Of a stretch of DNA of 64,000 nucleotides, positions 32,760 to 41,121 are shown piece by piece. Location of the stretch: assembly GCA_038146925.1 (NCBI GenBank), contig JAYQSP010000006.1, forward strand, positions 372,001-436,000. Direction: 5' to 3'. This stretch comes from UBA830 sp038146925 (GTDB taxonomy: Bacteria > Pseudomonadota > Alphaproteobacteria > MPNO01 > UBA830). A program made the translations under genes and the position numbers. A model generated the notes under the pieces. The model searched no databases, was not told where the DNA came from, and saw nothing but the letters and a program-made list of their open reading frames with translations. Numbering within the stretch: the first letter of the stretch is position 1; the number at the start of each line of letters is the position of its first letter.

Positions 32760-35030
32760 TCAGCCCCCGAGCAGTCCGATCAGCCGACGCGGCGTGACCG
32801 GCAGCTCGGTCACGGCGCCCGGCCGGCCAAGCGCGTCGTCGATGGCGGCCGCAACCGCCGCGCCCACCGCGTTGATCCCGCCCTCGCCCGCGCCCTTGAT
32901 GCCCAGCGGGTTCAGCGGGCTGGGCGCGTCTTCCGTCAGCAGGATGTCAGCCGCCGGTACCTCGGTCGATCCCGGCATGATGTAGTCCGCGAAAGTCGAT
33001 GACAGCGGCTGGCCCGAACCGTCGTAGACAAATTCTTCGAACAATGCTCCGCCAATTCCCTGCGCCAGCCCGCCCTGAAGCTGGCCATCGACCAGCATCG
33101 GGTTGATGGCGCAGCCGATATCGTAGGCGATCATGAATTTTTCGACCGCCGCGATCCCGGTTTCCCGGTCGATGGCAACCACCGCCGCATGCACGCCGTA
33201 GGGATAGTTCATGTGCTTGGTGTCGTAGCGGCCCTCGGCGGACACAACGCCTTCGCCTGTCGCCGTCACGATGTCGCCGAACGAAATGGATGCTCCGGTC
33301 GCGGCATGACGCGCCTCGCCGTCGTCGAATTCTATATCCGCGACATCCGCCTGCAGTTTCTCCGCCGCGATACCCGCCAGCCGGTCGCGCAACGCGATGC
33401 TTGCCAGCCGGGTCGCCTCGCCGGTCATCACTGTCGTCCGCGATGCGTGGCTGCCGTATCCTTCGTCGATGACATCGGTACGTCCGTGCAGAACCTTGAT
33501 GCCGGCATAATCGCAGCCAAGGGTCCCGGCGCAGATCTGCGCCATGACCGTCAGCACACCCTGCCCCAGATTGGCTGCGCCGGTCGCCACCGTGACCTGC
33601 CCGTCGGTATCCAGGTCGACCCGCACCTTGTCGGTCGGCCCCAGACCCGACTTTTCGACGAAAAATCCCAGCCCCGCGCCGACGGTTTCGCCTGTAGCGC
33701 GCCGCGCATCGATCGAGTCCCGCAACGCTTTCCAGCCGAACTTTTCGAGCGCGTTGTCCAACAGCCCGGCATAGTTCCCGGACTCGAGCACCACATCGAC
33801 TTCCAGCGCATCGAGCGGACGCGCGTAGGGGATGGAGGCCGCCGGGATCAGATTCCGCCGCCGCGCTTCGACCGGGTCGATCCCGACCCGGCCGGCAATC
33901 GCGTCCAGAAGGCGTTCCCGGACGAACGTTCCTTCGTAGCGGCCCGGCGCGCGATACGTCGCCGCCGGGGTCTTGTTCGTCAGGCGCACATGCCCCGCGA
34001 CCCGGTAGGCAGGCACTTCGTACGGTCCCAGCATCAGTCCCGCCGTCATGTCCGGCACGCGCACGCCGTGGGTGCGCAGATACCCGCCCTGGTCGTGAAA
34101 GAACTCGTTGTCGATGCCGAGAATCCGGCCATCGGCATCGATCGCCGCCCGGATACGGTGGGTCTGCTGGCGCGACTGGTTGGCGGTCAGCAGATGTTCG
34201 CGCCGGTCCTCGATCCATCGGACGGGACGACCCAGCCGCAGGGCGGCGGCGCAAACAATGAAATCCTCGGGGTAGAGCTCGCCCCGGATTCCGAAACCGC
34301 CGCCAACGCTGCCTTCGAACAGATCGACTTTGGCCCGATCGAGCCCCAGCGTCCGCGCGATCTGGTCGCGGTTGGGATGGGGGCGCTTGGTACCACCGTA
34401 ATATTCCAGCCCGCCGGTGTCGGGATTGACCCGTGCCAGCCCGCCGCGGCACTCCAGCGGCACGCCGGAATGCCGCCCCGTCCGCAACTCCAGTTCAACC
34501 ACGTCATTCGCTGCGTCAAAGGCGGCATCGACATCGCCATAGCCTTTTTCGATCACGGTAGCCTCGGTATCGTGGCCGGGCGTGAACTCTCCGGGCGGCT
34601 CGGTTGCCTCCGTTATCGCCGGTTTTTCGTCGATATCGGCCCAGACCAGATTGGCAGCATCCTCCGCCGTGTAAGGATCGTCCGCGAAGACAACAGCGAT
34701 CGGTTCTCCGACGTAGCGCACACGGTCAGTCGCCAGCACCGGTTGCCTGTAGGGCTCCAGCCCCGTGTATTTGGTCGCGCGGAACTCGATGGGCGGAATG
34801 TCGCTGACATCGGCCGCGGTCCATACGGCGTGCACGCCGGGATTATCCGCGATTGCTGCGGTATCGATAGACCGGATATCGCCATGGGCAACGCTGGACC
34901 GGACGACACGCATATGCAGGGTATCCGGAAACGACCAGTCGGCGACGAATGTCCCCTCGCCGGCGAGAAGCGGGCCGTCTTCCAACCGCAATACCCTCTC
35001 GCCGATAGGTCCTCTTTTGATCTCCGTCAT
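32760..35030 (-). CDS. Molybdenum hydroxylase, stand-alone molybdopterin subunit
   Basis: The 756-residue chain is the large subunit of a CoxL/XdhA-type hydroxylase. It begins IGERVLRLEDGPLLAGEGTF and contains SVGGGFGIRGELYPEDF, the motif TYRAPGRYEG, and the catalytic Glu region GIKGAGEGGINAVGAA. No Fe-S or FAD subunit gene lies next to it; the only small subunits in the window are at 1-3388. The ATG at 35030 overlaps the amidase stop (ATGA), so the amidase and this chain are co-translated. An amide or lactam precursor would fit, but this is inference. Confidence 0.9.
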   Translation of the reverse strand: MTEIKRGPIGERVLRLEDGPLLAGEGTFVADWSFPDTLHMRVVRSSVAHGDIRSIDTAAIADNPGVHAVWTAADVSDIPPIEFRATKYTGLEPYRQPVLATDRVRYVGEPIAVVFADDPYTAEDAANLVWADIDEKPAITEATEPPGEFTPGHDTEATVIEKGYGDVDAAFDAANDVVELELRTGRHSGVPLECRGGLARVNPDTGGLEYYGGTKRPHPNRDQIARTLGLDRAKVDLFEGSVGGGFGIRGELYPEDFIVCAAALRLGRPVRWIEDRREHLLTANQSRQQTHRIRAAIDADGRILGIDNEFFHDQGGYLRTHGVRVPDMTAGLMLGPYEVPAYRVAGHVRLTNKTPAATYRAPGRYEGTFVRERLLDAIAGRVGIDPVEARRRNLIPAASIPYARPLDALEVDVVLESGNYAGLLDNALEKFGWKALRDSIDARRATGETVGAGLGFFVEKSGLGPTDKVRVDLDTDGQVTVATGAANLGQGVLTVMAQICAGTLGCDYAGIKVLHGRTDVIDEGYGSHASRTTVMTGEATRLASIALRDRLAGIAAEKLQADVADIEFDDGEARHAATGASISFGDIVTATGEGVVSAEGRYDTKHMNYPYGVHAAVVAIDRETGIAAVEKFMIAYDIGCAINPMLVDGQLQGGLAQGIGGALFEEFVYDGSGQPLSSTFADYIMPGSTEVPAADILLTEDAPSPLNPLGIKGAGEGGINAVGAAVAAAIDDALGRPGAVTELPVTPRRLIGLLGG

Positions 35031-36310
35031 GCGCCGACCGCGTCCTGGGTCCAACGCGAAATCGCCATCAGCGCCCGGTCCGCGCGGTACGGCGCGACGA
35101 GTTGTATCCCCACCGGCAGGCCGTTTGGTCCTGTATGGGTAGGCAGCGTGATGGTCGGCACGTGCAGCATCGTCCACAGCGCCTGGAATCGCGGGCTGCC
35201 GGTGTCGTCCAGCCCGACCGGCGCTTCGCCGTCGACGGCGGGTGTCAGCAGCACGTCGCAGCCTTCGAAGGTCTGGTTCATCCGCGCGCGGCAGGTTTCC
35301 ATCAGGTACATCGCGTCGAGATAATCCTCGAAAGGCGTATCGATCCCGGCCTGCACGGTCGCCTGAAGCTGATCGCTGAGCCGTTCCCGGTCGGTCGCCC
35401 ATTCGCCCGCCATCGCGACGGCCCGTTCGCGCGCGTTGATCTTCCCCCGCACATCGGCCAGCCATTCGAACTCTTCGGGCAGCTCGAAATCGCGGATGCT
35501 GGCGCCCGCCGCTTTCATCGCCTCGGCCGCGGTCTCCACCGCCGCGCGGCTTTCCGGCTGGGCGTCATCCCACATCGAAGTCTTGCAAAGCCCGACCACG
35601 GGGGGTCGCGGCATCTCAGGCGCGGGCTTGTGATCCCGCAGCAGCAGCGCCGACGTCAGCAGCTCGATATCGTCAATGGTCCGCGCATGCAGACCCAGCG
35701 TGTCGAGGCTCTCAGCGGCCGGGAACACGCCTTTCAGGCTGAAGGTATCGAAACTCGGCTTGAACCCGACGATGCCGCAATAGGATGACGGCCGCAGAAC
35801 CGATCCGCCTGTCTGCGTGCCAAGCGCAACCGGCACCATGCCGTCCGCCACCGCCGCGCACGACCCGCTGGAGGAACCGCCGGGCGTGCGGGCCGGATCG
35901 TGCGGATTGGCGGTCTTCCGCGGCGTCAGACCGGCAAATTCGCAGGTCACGGTTTTGCCCAGGATAACCGCGCCCGCCGCCCGCAGACGCGCGACGCAGG
36001 AGGCATCCGTCGGCGGCCGGTGGCCGTCATAGACGGGCGAGCCCATGCCGGTCGGCATATCGCGGGTGTCGATGATATCCTTCACGCCCACGGGGACGCC
36101 TGCCAGCAGACCCTTTTCCGGTGCCGCGTCAAGGGCGCGCGCCTGCGCCAGCGCAAGTTCGGGATCGAGAAACTCCCACGCCATGACCGCGTCTTCCCGC
36201 TCTGCTACACGGTCGAGGCAGGACAGTGTCACGGCCTCGGCACTAAAGGCGCCGGTCGTTACGCCATCGGCTATTTCGGTGGCGGAGAGTTGGTTTAGTT
36301 GGTTTGTCAT
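35027..36310 (-). CDS. Amidase (amidase signature family)
   Basis: The 427-residue hydrolase has the Ser-cisSer-Lys triad: Lys in PVGVKDIIDT, cis-Ser in ARTPGGSSSGSCAAVADG, and the nucleophile Ser in TQTGGSVLRPSSYCGIVGFK. I chose ATG 36310 (MTNQLNQLSATEIADG); the longer frame has no family match. It precedes the molybdopterin subunit gene with overlap. Together with the second amidase at 45152-46516, it suggests use of amide or ureide substrates. Confidence 0.92.
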   Translation of the reverse strand: MTNQLNQLSATEIADGVTTGAFSAEAVTLSCLDRVAEREDAVMAWEFLDPELALAQARALDAAPEKGLLAGVPVGVKDIIDTRDMPTGMGSPVYDGHRPPTDASCVARLRAAGAVILGKTVTCEFAGLTPRKTANPHDPARTPGGSSSGSCAAVADGMVPVALGTQTGGSVLRPSSYCGIVGFKPSFDTFSLKGVFPAAESLDTLGLHARTIDDIELLTSALLLRDHKPAPEMPRPPVVGLCKTSMWDDAQPESRAAVETAAEAMKAAGASIRDFELPEEFEWLADVRGKINARERAVAMAGEWATDRERLSDQLQATVQAGIDTPFEDYLDAMYLMETCRARMNQTFEGCDVLLTPAVDGEAPVGLDDTGSPRFQALWTMLHVPTITLPTHTGPNGLPVGIQLVAPYRADRALMAISRWTQDAVGA

Positions 36311-36424
36311 GGTCGGGTGTAAATTCAGAAATCGGAGAACGGATTGAAAATAGACGACTCTCTGTCCGGAGTCATATTGCCGGTGTTCTTGCTTCCGCCG
36401 TGGGGCGGGAAGCAATTCGGCTCG

Positions 36425-37021
36425 TCAGCTCGTCCCCGTGAATTCCAGACTTTCGCGGGAGGCATCCAGCCGACCCGAGCATGTCACCTTTTTCGCATCG
36501 CCGGCAGCGGCCTGAAATTCGGCGGGAATGAGCGACACTTCCAGCACGACAATACGCGCGAGTTGCGCGCCGATATCCTCGAAACGTCCGCCCCAGAAAT
36601 GAGCCTTGGGTTTGAAGACATTGAGCAGATACCATCCTGCCGCATCGCTGCCCGCCGGCGCACCGATAATCAGATCGCGGGTGATGCCCCCGAACAGGTT
36701 CGCGCAATTCGTGCGTGTGCGTTCTTCAGGCGATACTGTCTGCGACAGATACATCGTGATCCGGCGGCTTCGCCAGTTAAAGATGGTCCCGTGCCGGACC
36801 CCCGGCCCGTCTGCTCGTCCCGGCAATAGCCGCGCGGCCGTTCGCGCCATGTCCCGGTCGAGCTGCGCCAGTCCCCAGTCGAACAGCGTCAGCGGCTCGC
36901 CCATTAACCGCGAGACGATGTTGCCATCGACATTTTTCTGGCCCATCGCGGGACCCGCAGACACCGTCACGCATGTAACTGCGGCGGCGAGCAGAAAACT
37001 CCCGGCGCTCATTTTAGGCAT
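36425..37021 (-). CDS. Exported protein of unknown function
   Basis: The 198-residue protein has a signal peptide (FLLAAAVTCVTVSAGPAMGQ). The mature part has no domain I recognise; it includes LTLFDWGLAQLDRDM and ITMYLSQTVSPEERTRTNCA. The start overlaps the end of the large molybdopterin gene by 8 bases, so it belongs to that operon. A helper or cargo role is possible. A weak hairpin (GCTTCCGCC/GGCGGGAAGC) follows near 36390-36412. Confidence 0.8.
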   Translation of the reverse strand: MPKMSAGSFLLAAAVTCVTVSAGPAMGQKNVDGNIVSRLMGEPLTLFDWGLAQLDRDMARTAARLLPGRADGPGVRHGTIFNWRSRRITMYLSQTVSPEERTRTNCANLFGGITRDLIIGAPAGSDAAGWYLLNVFKPKAHFWGGRFEDIGAQLARIVVLEVSLIPAEFQAAAGDAKKVTCSGRLDASRESLEFTGTS

Positions 37022-39344
37022 TTGATTTCGCTTCCCGAATGGCCGCCCAGATACGCGCCGGACTTGTCGGCATGTCGAGATCGCGAATACCCAGCGGGGT
37101 CAAAGCGTCGATGACCGCGTTCATCGTTACAGGCATGGCGCCGACGCACCCGGCCTCGCCTACGCCCTTCACGCCCAGCGGGTTGGTCGCGGTCGGGACG
37201 GAATTCGCCTGTACCTCGAAATTGCTGAAATCGTCGGCCCTCGGCATGCCGTAATCCATGAACGACGCCGTCAGCAACTGACCGTCCCCGTCATAGACGG
37301 TATTCTCGAGCAGAATCTGCCCGACCCCCTGCGCTACGCCGCCGTGCACCTGACCGTGCACCAGCAGCGGATTGAGGATGGTGCCGAAATCGTCGACGAC
37401 GACATAGTTCATCATTTCGACCACGCCGGTTTCCGGGTCGATCTCGACCTCGCAGATATGACAGCCATTCGGATAGCTCGGCACTTTGCCGTGATAGGCG
37501 GCATGCGCCATCATCCCTGGTTCCATTCCTTCCGGCAGATTCGCGCCGGCGAAGGCGTTGCTTACGACCTCCGCGAGATTGACGCTGCGGTCGGTCCCGG
37601 CGATGGTGAACGTACCGTCTGCGAATTCGATGTCGTCGATTGCGGCTTCCATAATCTGGGCGGCGATCCGGGAAGCTTTCTCAACGATCTTGTCGGCCGC
37701 CATCATCAGCGCCGCCGACCCCATGGCGGAAGATCGCGATCCACCCGCGCCCATCCCGTAGGCTAGCCGGTCGGTATCGCCCTCGATCACGCGCACCTGA
37801 TCGGCTTCCAGACCCAGCCGGTCGCATAAAAGCTGGGTATACATCGTCGTGTGCCCCTGCCCCTGATGCGTCGTGCCGGACAGGATCGTGACCGTACCGG
37901 ACGGATCGAACCGGATCTCAGCCGTTTCCACGCCGGGCGGCGCAGCGCGTTCGATCGCGTTGGCAATCCCCAGCCCGCGCAGTTTGCCCGCTGCCTCCGA
38001 CTGCGCCTTGCGCGCCGCATAGCCGTCGACATCCGCCAGACGCAGCGCGTCGTCCATGTTCTTTTCGAACTCGCCGGAATCGTACGTAAACGTCAGCGAT
38101 GTCTTGTAAGGCATTGCGTCCGCGGGAATGAGGTTCCGTCGGCGCAGTTCCACGGGATCGAAACCCAACTCGTCAGCCGCGACGTCGATGATACGCTCGA
38201 TGATGAATGCTGCCTCGGGCCGTCCCGCACCGCGATAGGGCGCCGTCGGATGACTGTTCGTGAAAACGCCGACAACTTCGACATACGCGGCCGGAGTTGT
38301 GTAGACGCCGGACAGCGTCCCCAGATTATTGGTCGCCGGCCCGGAACCGATCGGCGAGAAGTAAGCGCCGATATTGACCAGGTTCCGCAACCGGAACCCA
38401 AGGAAATTCCCTTCCCTGTCCAACGCCAGCGCGGCATCCGCGACATTGTCGCGGGCATGAAAATCGCTGAGAAAGCCCTCCGTGCGTTCGCTCGCCCATT
38501 TGACCGGACGCCCCGTCTGACGCGCAGCAAACAGTGAAATCAAATATTCGGGATACACATTGGCCTTGATCCCGAAGCTGCCACCGACGTCAGGCGCGAC
38601 CACCCGTATCTGCAGTTCGTCTACGCCGATAACAGTCCCGGCCAGAATTTTACGTGCGACCCAGGGGTGTTGGATGGGCGCGCGCAGCGTGTAGTGGTCG
38701 GTCCTGGAATCATGGATGGCGAGACAGGCGCGCATTTCCATCGCGTTGCCGAGGACCCGGTTGATATTGAATCGCTGTTCGATGACATGATCGGCCTTCG
38801 CGAAGGCGTCTTCGGTTGCCGACCGGTCACCGATTTCGTGGACCAGCGCTTCGTTGTTGCCGATTTCCGGCCACAGGACGGGCGCCCCCTCATCAAGTGC
38901 GGCGGCCGTATCCGCAGACCCCGGCAAGGGATCGAAATCGACCATCACCAGATCTGCCGCGTCTTTCGCCTGCGCCGCCGTTTCCGCCACGACGAAAGCG
39001 ACCCCTTCGCCCACCATACGTACCCGGTCGATGGCCAGAGGATAAAAATCCGGCAGGAAAAAATCCTCTCCGCCCCGGCGTTTCACGGGGGGTCCGATAT
39101 GCGGGATGCTCCCCCATCCGGCATCTTTGTAGTCGCGCCCGGTGTAAACCGCGACGACGCCATCCGCCGCCAGTGCATCCGAGGTGTCGATGCCGGCGAT
39201 ATCGGCATGAGCATGGGGCGAGCGCACGACGACGCCGTAAAGCTGACCGTGCGCGTTGTCGTCATCGATGAAATCTCCCCCGCCGGTCAGCAGCCTGGGG
39301 TCCTCGAACCTGGGAATGGATTGACTGATACCGTATTCGCCCAA
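37014..39344 (-). CDS. CoxL form II-like molybdopterin subunit
   Basis: The 776-residue chain belongs to the aerobic CO dehydrogenase-like (form II) branch of the molybdenum hydroxylases. The active-site loop reads APYRGAGRPEAAF, close to the AYRGAGR of form II and unlike the AYRCSFR of true CO dehydrogenase, so CO oxidation is unlikely. VAPDVGGSFGIKANVYPEYL and the Glu region GVKGVGEAGCVGAM are present. No Fe-S or FAD partner is adjacent. The start is a TTG at 39344 (GGAGGACAGGCACG in front); the frame upstream to 39455 has no family sequence. Confidence 0.87.
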   Translation of the reverse strand: MGEYGISQSIPRFEDPRLLTGGGDFIDDDNAHGQLYGVVVRSPHAHADIAGIDTSDALAADGVVAVYTGRDYKDAGWGSIPHIGPPVKRRGGEDFFLPDFYPLAIDRVRMVGEGVAFVVAETAAQAKDAADLVMVDFDPLPGSADTAAALDEGAPVLWPEIGNNEALVHEIGDRSATEDAFAKADHVIEQRFNINRVLGNAMEMRACLAIHDSRTDHYTLRAPIQHPWVARKILAGTVIGVDELQIRVVAPDVGGSFGIKANVYPEYLISLFAARQTGRPVKWASERTEGFLSDFHARDNVADAALALDREGNFLGFRLRNLVNIGAYFSPIGSGPATNNLGTLSGVYTTPAAYVEVVGVFTNSHPTAPYRGAGRPEAAFIIERIIDVAADELGFDPVELRRRNLIPADAMPYKTSLTFTYDSGEFEKNMDDALRLADVDGYAARKAQSEAAGKLRGLGIANAIERAAPPGVETAEIRFDPSGTVTILSGTTHQGQGHTTMYTQLLCDRLGLEADQVRVIEGDTDRLAYGMGAGGSRSSAMGSAALMMAADKIVEKASRIAAQIMEAAIDDIEFADGTFTIAGTDRSVNLAEVVSNAFAGANLPEGMEPGMMAHAAYHGKVPSYPNGCHICEVEIDPETGVVEMMNYVVVDDFGTILNPLLVHGQVHGGVAQGVGQILLENTVYDGDGQLLTASFMDYGMPRADDFSNFEVQANSVPTATNPLGVKGVGEAGCVGAMPVTMNAVIDALTPLGIRDLDMPTSPARIWAAIREAKSNA

Positions 39345-39427
39345 CGTGCCTGTCCTCCGTTTGCCGTATGCTTTTACAATATACGTCGCAATCGGTCGGA
39401 ACGGTATGCAGGGATGGAGGTTCGCGA

Positions 39428-39520
39428 ATGGCAGGCGAAGGAGGTTATCGGACATTCCGGACGCCGGCCGGGATCTGCATGCCGGGCACGGTGGAGATCA
39501 CACCGCTGGAGGCCGAATAG
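39428..39520 (+). CDS. Candidate 30-residue small protein
   Basis: ATG at 39428 has a textbook ribosome site (GGAGG, spacing 7). The product, which ends in GICMPGTVEITPLEAE, has a sensible composition. It lies in the 394-base gap between the CoxL-like gene and the PEP-CTERM gene, on the + strand. No known family. The rest of the gap holds only the sigma-54 promoter. It could also be a chance frame. Confidence 0.35.
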   Translation: MAGEGGYRTFRTPAGICMPGTVEITPLEAE

Positions 39521-39624
39521 TCCGTTAAATTCAGTCCGATCCAGCCGTCAGCTGGCTTTACAGTTTTGTGACCCGGGCGAGCGCACAGGCAATTACTGCA
39601 TTGAAATTCAATAACTTTCTATTT

Positions 39625-39640
39625 TGGCACACATATTGCA
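39625..39640 (+). promoter_or_regulatory. Sigma-54 promoter of PEP-CTERM gene 1
   Basis: TGGCACACATATTGCA fits the -24/-12 consensus, with GG and GC exactly 10 bases apart. The predicted transcript start near 39651 leaves a leader of about 88 bases before the PEP-CTERM start. Confidence 0.75.
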
Positions 39641-39738
39641 ATGTTCTCGACATCACTACCGAATACGTCAACGGTGGTTGGCTAAGATGCCGCAAGGCAT
39701 GCACAATAATTGTGGGCAGAGTCCGCCCTTTGGAGTGT

Positions 39739-40419
39739 ATGAGTAGTATGTTCGAGGTTAGAAAAACGGCGATTATCGCGTTCGTGGCGATGGCGGGAAT
39801 TTTCCTGACAGCGACCGCGAATGCTGTCCCGTCGACGCAAGGCGCCAACATCGTCACGGTGACCGACAACGGTGCCGGCGATATCAATTCCGACTCAGGG
39901 GTCGTTGTTTTCAGCGGCGGCGTGGGAGATTTTATCGTCAATACGACCACCGGCGTTACCAAGCCGTTGCTGGGCAGTTCCAGTTCGCCCATTCTGGATC
40001 TCAACTCGATCAATGTGAATGGCGCAAGCTCGGGCACGATCATTCTCGAATTTTCGGAAACCGGATTCACGAACGTCAACGCCACGCTCGACATGCTTTC
40101 CGTCATCGGCGGCACGACCGCGGGGACGTTGCAGTTCGAAACCTTCGGTTCGCTGAGCAATACACTGTTCGCGACGGATATCATGATCGCAGATTCCGGT
40201 GCGCTGGCGGGCCCCTTCCTGTTCGACGAACTGTCGACCGAAGCTCTGACCGGGACATTTTCCCTGACAACGAGGGTCACGATCACCCACACCAGCGGTT
40301 TCCAGAATTCCAGCTTCAACTCGGTTCTCGAAGTGCCCGAACCTTCGGTCGCCGCGTCGCTTGTTCTGGGCACGCTGCTGATCGGCGCAAATATATTGGC
40401 ACGGCGCCGGCGACGCTAA
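39739..40419 (+). CDS. PEP-CTERM surface protein 1
   Basis: The 226-residue protein has a signal peptide (IIAFVAMAGIFLTATANAVP) and a Ser/Thr/Gly-rich mature domain of beta type. The C-terminal sorting tripartite is complete: EVPEPSVAASLVLGTLLIGA then an arginine cluster (ARRRRR). PEP-CTERM proteins are exported, cleaved by exosortase and often built into the extracellular matrix; no exosortase gene is in this window. The start may be ATG 39739 or 39748 (GGAG at 39732 suits either poorly). It is followed by a hairpin terminator. Confidence 0.88.
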   Translation: MSSMFEVRKTAIIAFVAMAGIFLTATANAVPSTQGANIVTVTDNGAGDINSDSGVVVFSGGVGDFIVNTTTGVTKPLLGSSSSPILDLNSINVNGASSGTIILEFSETGFTNVNATLDMLSVIGGTTAGTLQFETFGSLSNTLFATDIMIADSGALAGPFLFDELSTEALTGTFSLTTRVTITHTSGFQNSSFNSVLEVPEPSVAASLVLGTLLIGANILARRRRR

Positions 40420-40439
40420 TCGCCGGATGCGAACATTGA

Positions 40440-40466
40440 AAAGCGGGCCTTGTGTCCGCTTTTTTT
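40440..40466. terminator. Terminator after PEP-CTERM gene 1
   Basis: AAAGCGG at 40440-40446 pairs with CCGCTTT at 40456-40462, and a run of T follows. The T run overlaps the stop codon of the converging npdG gene. Confidence 0.7.
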
Positions 40467-41121
40467 ATGCCTCGCGATCCGGCAGGGCGGTGATGCGGAT
40501 TCCGGCACCGGGCGACCTGTACTTCCGGTTTATCCAGATCAGCAGCGAGGTCAGCGCCTCCGCCGCGACGGCATTGTCCAGAGGTCCCGCCTCGATTGCG
40601 GTCAGTCCCACTGCCTCCGCCAGTTTCACGACCTCGCCCCGGGCCGCGGGATCGTCACCGGTCACCAGCACGTCGCAATCGATTTCGTGATCCGGATCGT
40701 TCAGATGTCCGGCGGAAACGTTCTGGAACGCGGATACCACGCGGACCCCCTCGCCCAGAACCGCCTGCGCGATCTGCGCCGCGCAACCTTCTTCCGGCAA
40801 CTGGACGCGCATCACCTTGGGCGGCACCAGCGGCACTGTGACATCGACGAGAATCTTGCCCTGCAAGGGCTCTCGCAAAGCGGTCAGCGTGGCACGCTGC
40901 GCTTGATACGGAACGGTCAGGACAGCGATATCGCACGCCGCCGCAGCAGCAGCATTGTCCATGCCTTCCGCGCCGATTTCGGCTGCGAACTCGACCGCGC
41001 GTTCCTCGGACCGGGAGCCCACAAGAACCCGATATCCTGCCGCGGCCCAGCGGGCGGCAAGCCCGGACCCTTCCGCGCCGGTTCCACCCAGCACCGCTAT
41101 GACCGGCAACTGATCGATCAT
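40465..41121 (-). CDS. npdG: NADPH:coenzyme F420 reductase (NPDG family)
   Basis: The 218-residue enzyme transfers hydride between NADP(H) and the deazaflavin F420. The dinucleotide motif VLGGTGAEGSGLAARWAAAG and VLVGSRSEERA match the archaeal and actinobacterial F420:NADP oxidoreductases. DVTVPLVPPKVM and AFQNVSAGHLND are other family marks. Its ATG overlaps the TGA of fbiC, so it is translationally coupled to a cofactor-synthesis gene. This context supports F420 as the true partner. Confidence 0.88.
   Translation of the reverse strand: MIDQLPVIAVLGGTGAEGSGLAARWAAAGYRVLVGSRSEERAVEFAAEIGAEGMDNAAAAAACDIAVLTVPYQAQRATLTALREPLQGKILVDVTVPLVPPKVMRVQLPEEGCAAQIAQAVLGEGVRVVSAFQNVSAGHLNDPDHEIDCDVLVTGDDPAARGEVVKLAEAVGLTAIEAGPLDNAVAAEALTSLLIWINRKYRSPGAGIRITALPDREA

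Noticed and set aside
32947..35324. Overlapping long frames in the 32.9-35.3 kb region
   Set aside because: Both are shadow frames of the molybdopterin subunit gene.
36380..36415. Intrinsic terminator after the exported-protein gene
   Set aside because: The GCTTCCGCC/GGCGGGAAGC stem is good but there is no T run on the minus strand, so it is mentioned only with the gene.
37014..39344. Aerobic CO dehydrogenase
   Set aside because: The active-site loop is PYRGAGR, not the AYRCSFR of true CO dehydrogenase, and no coxS/coxM genes are adjacent.
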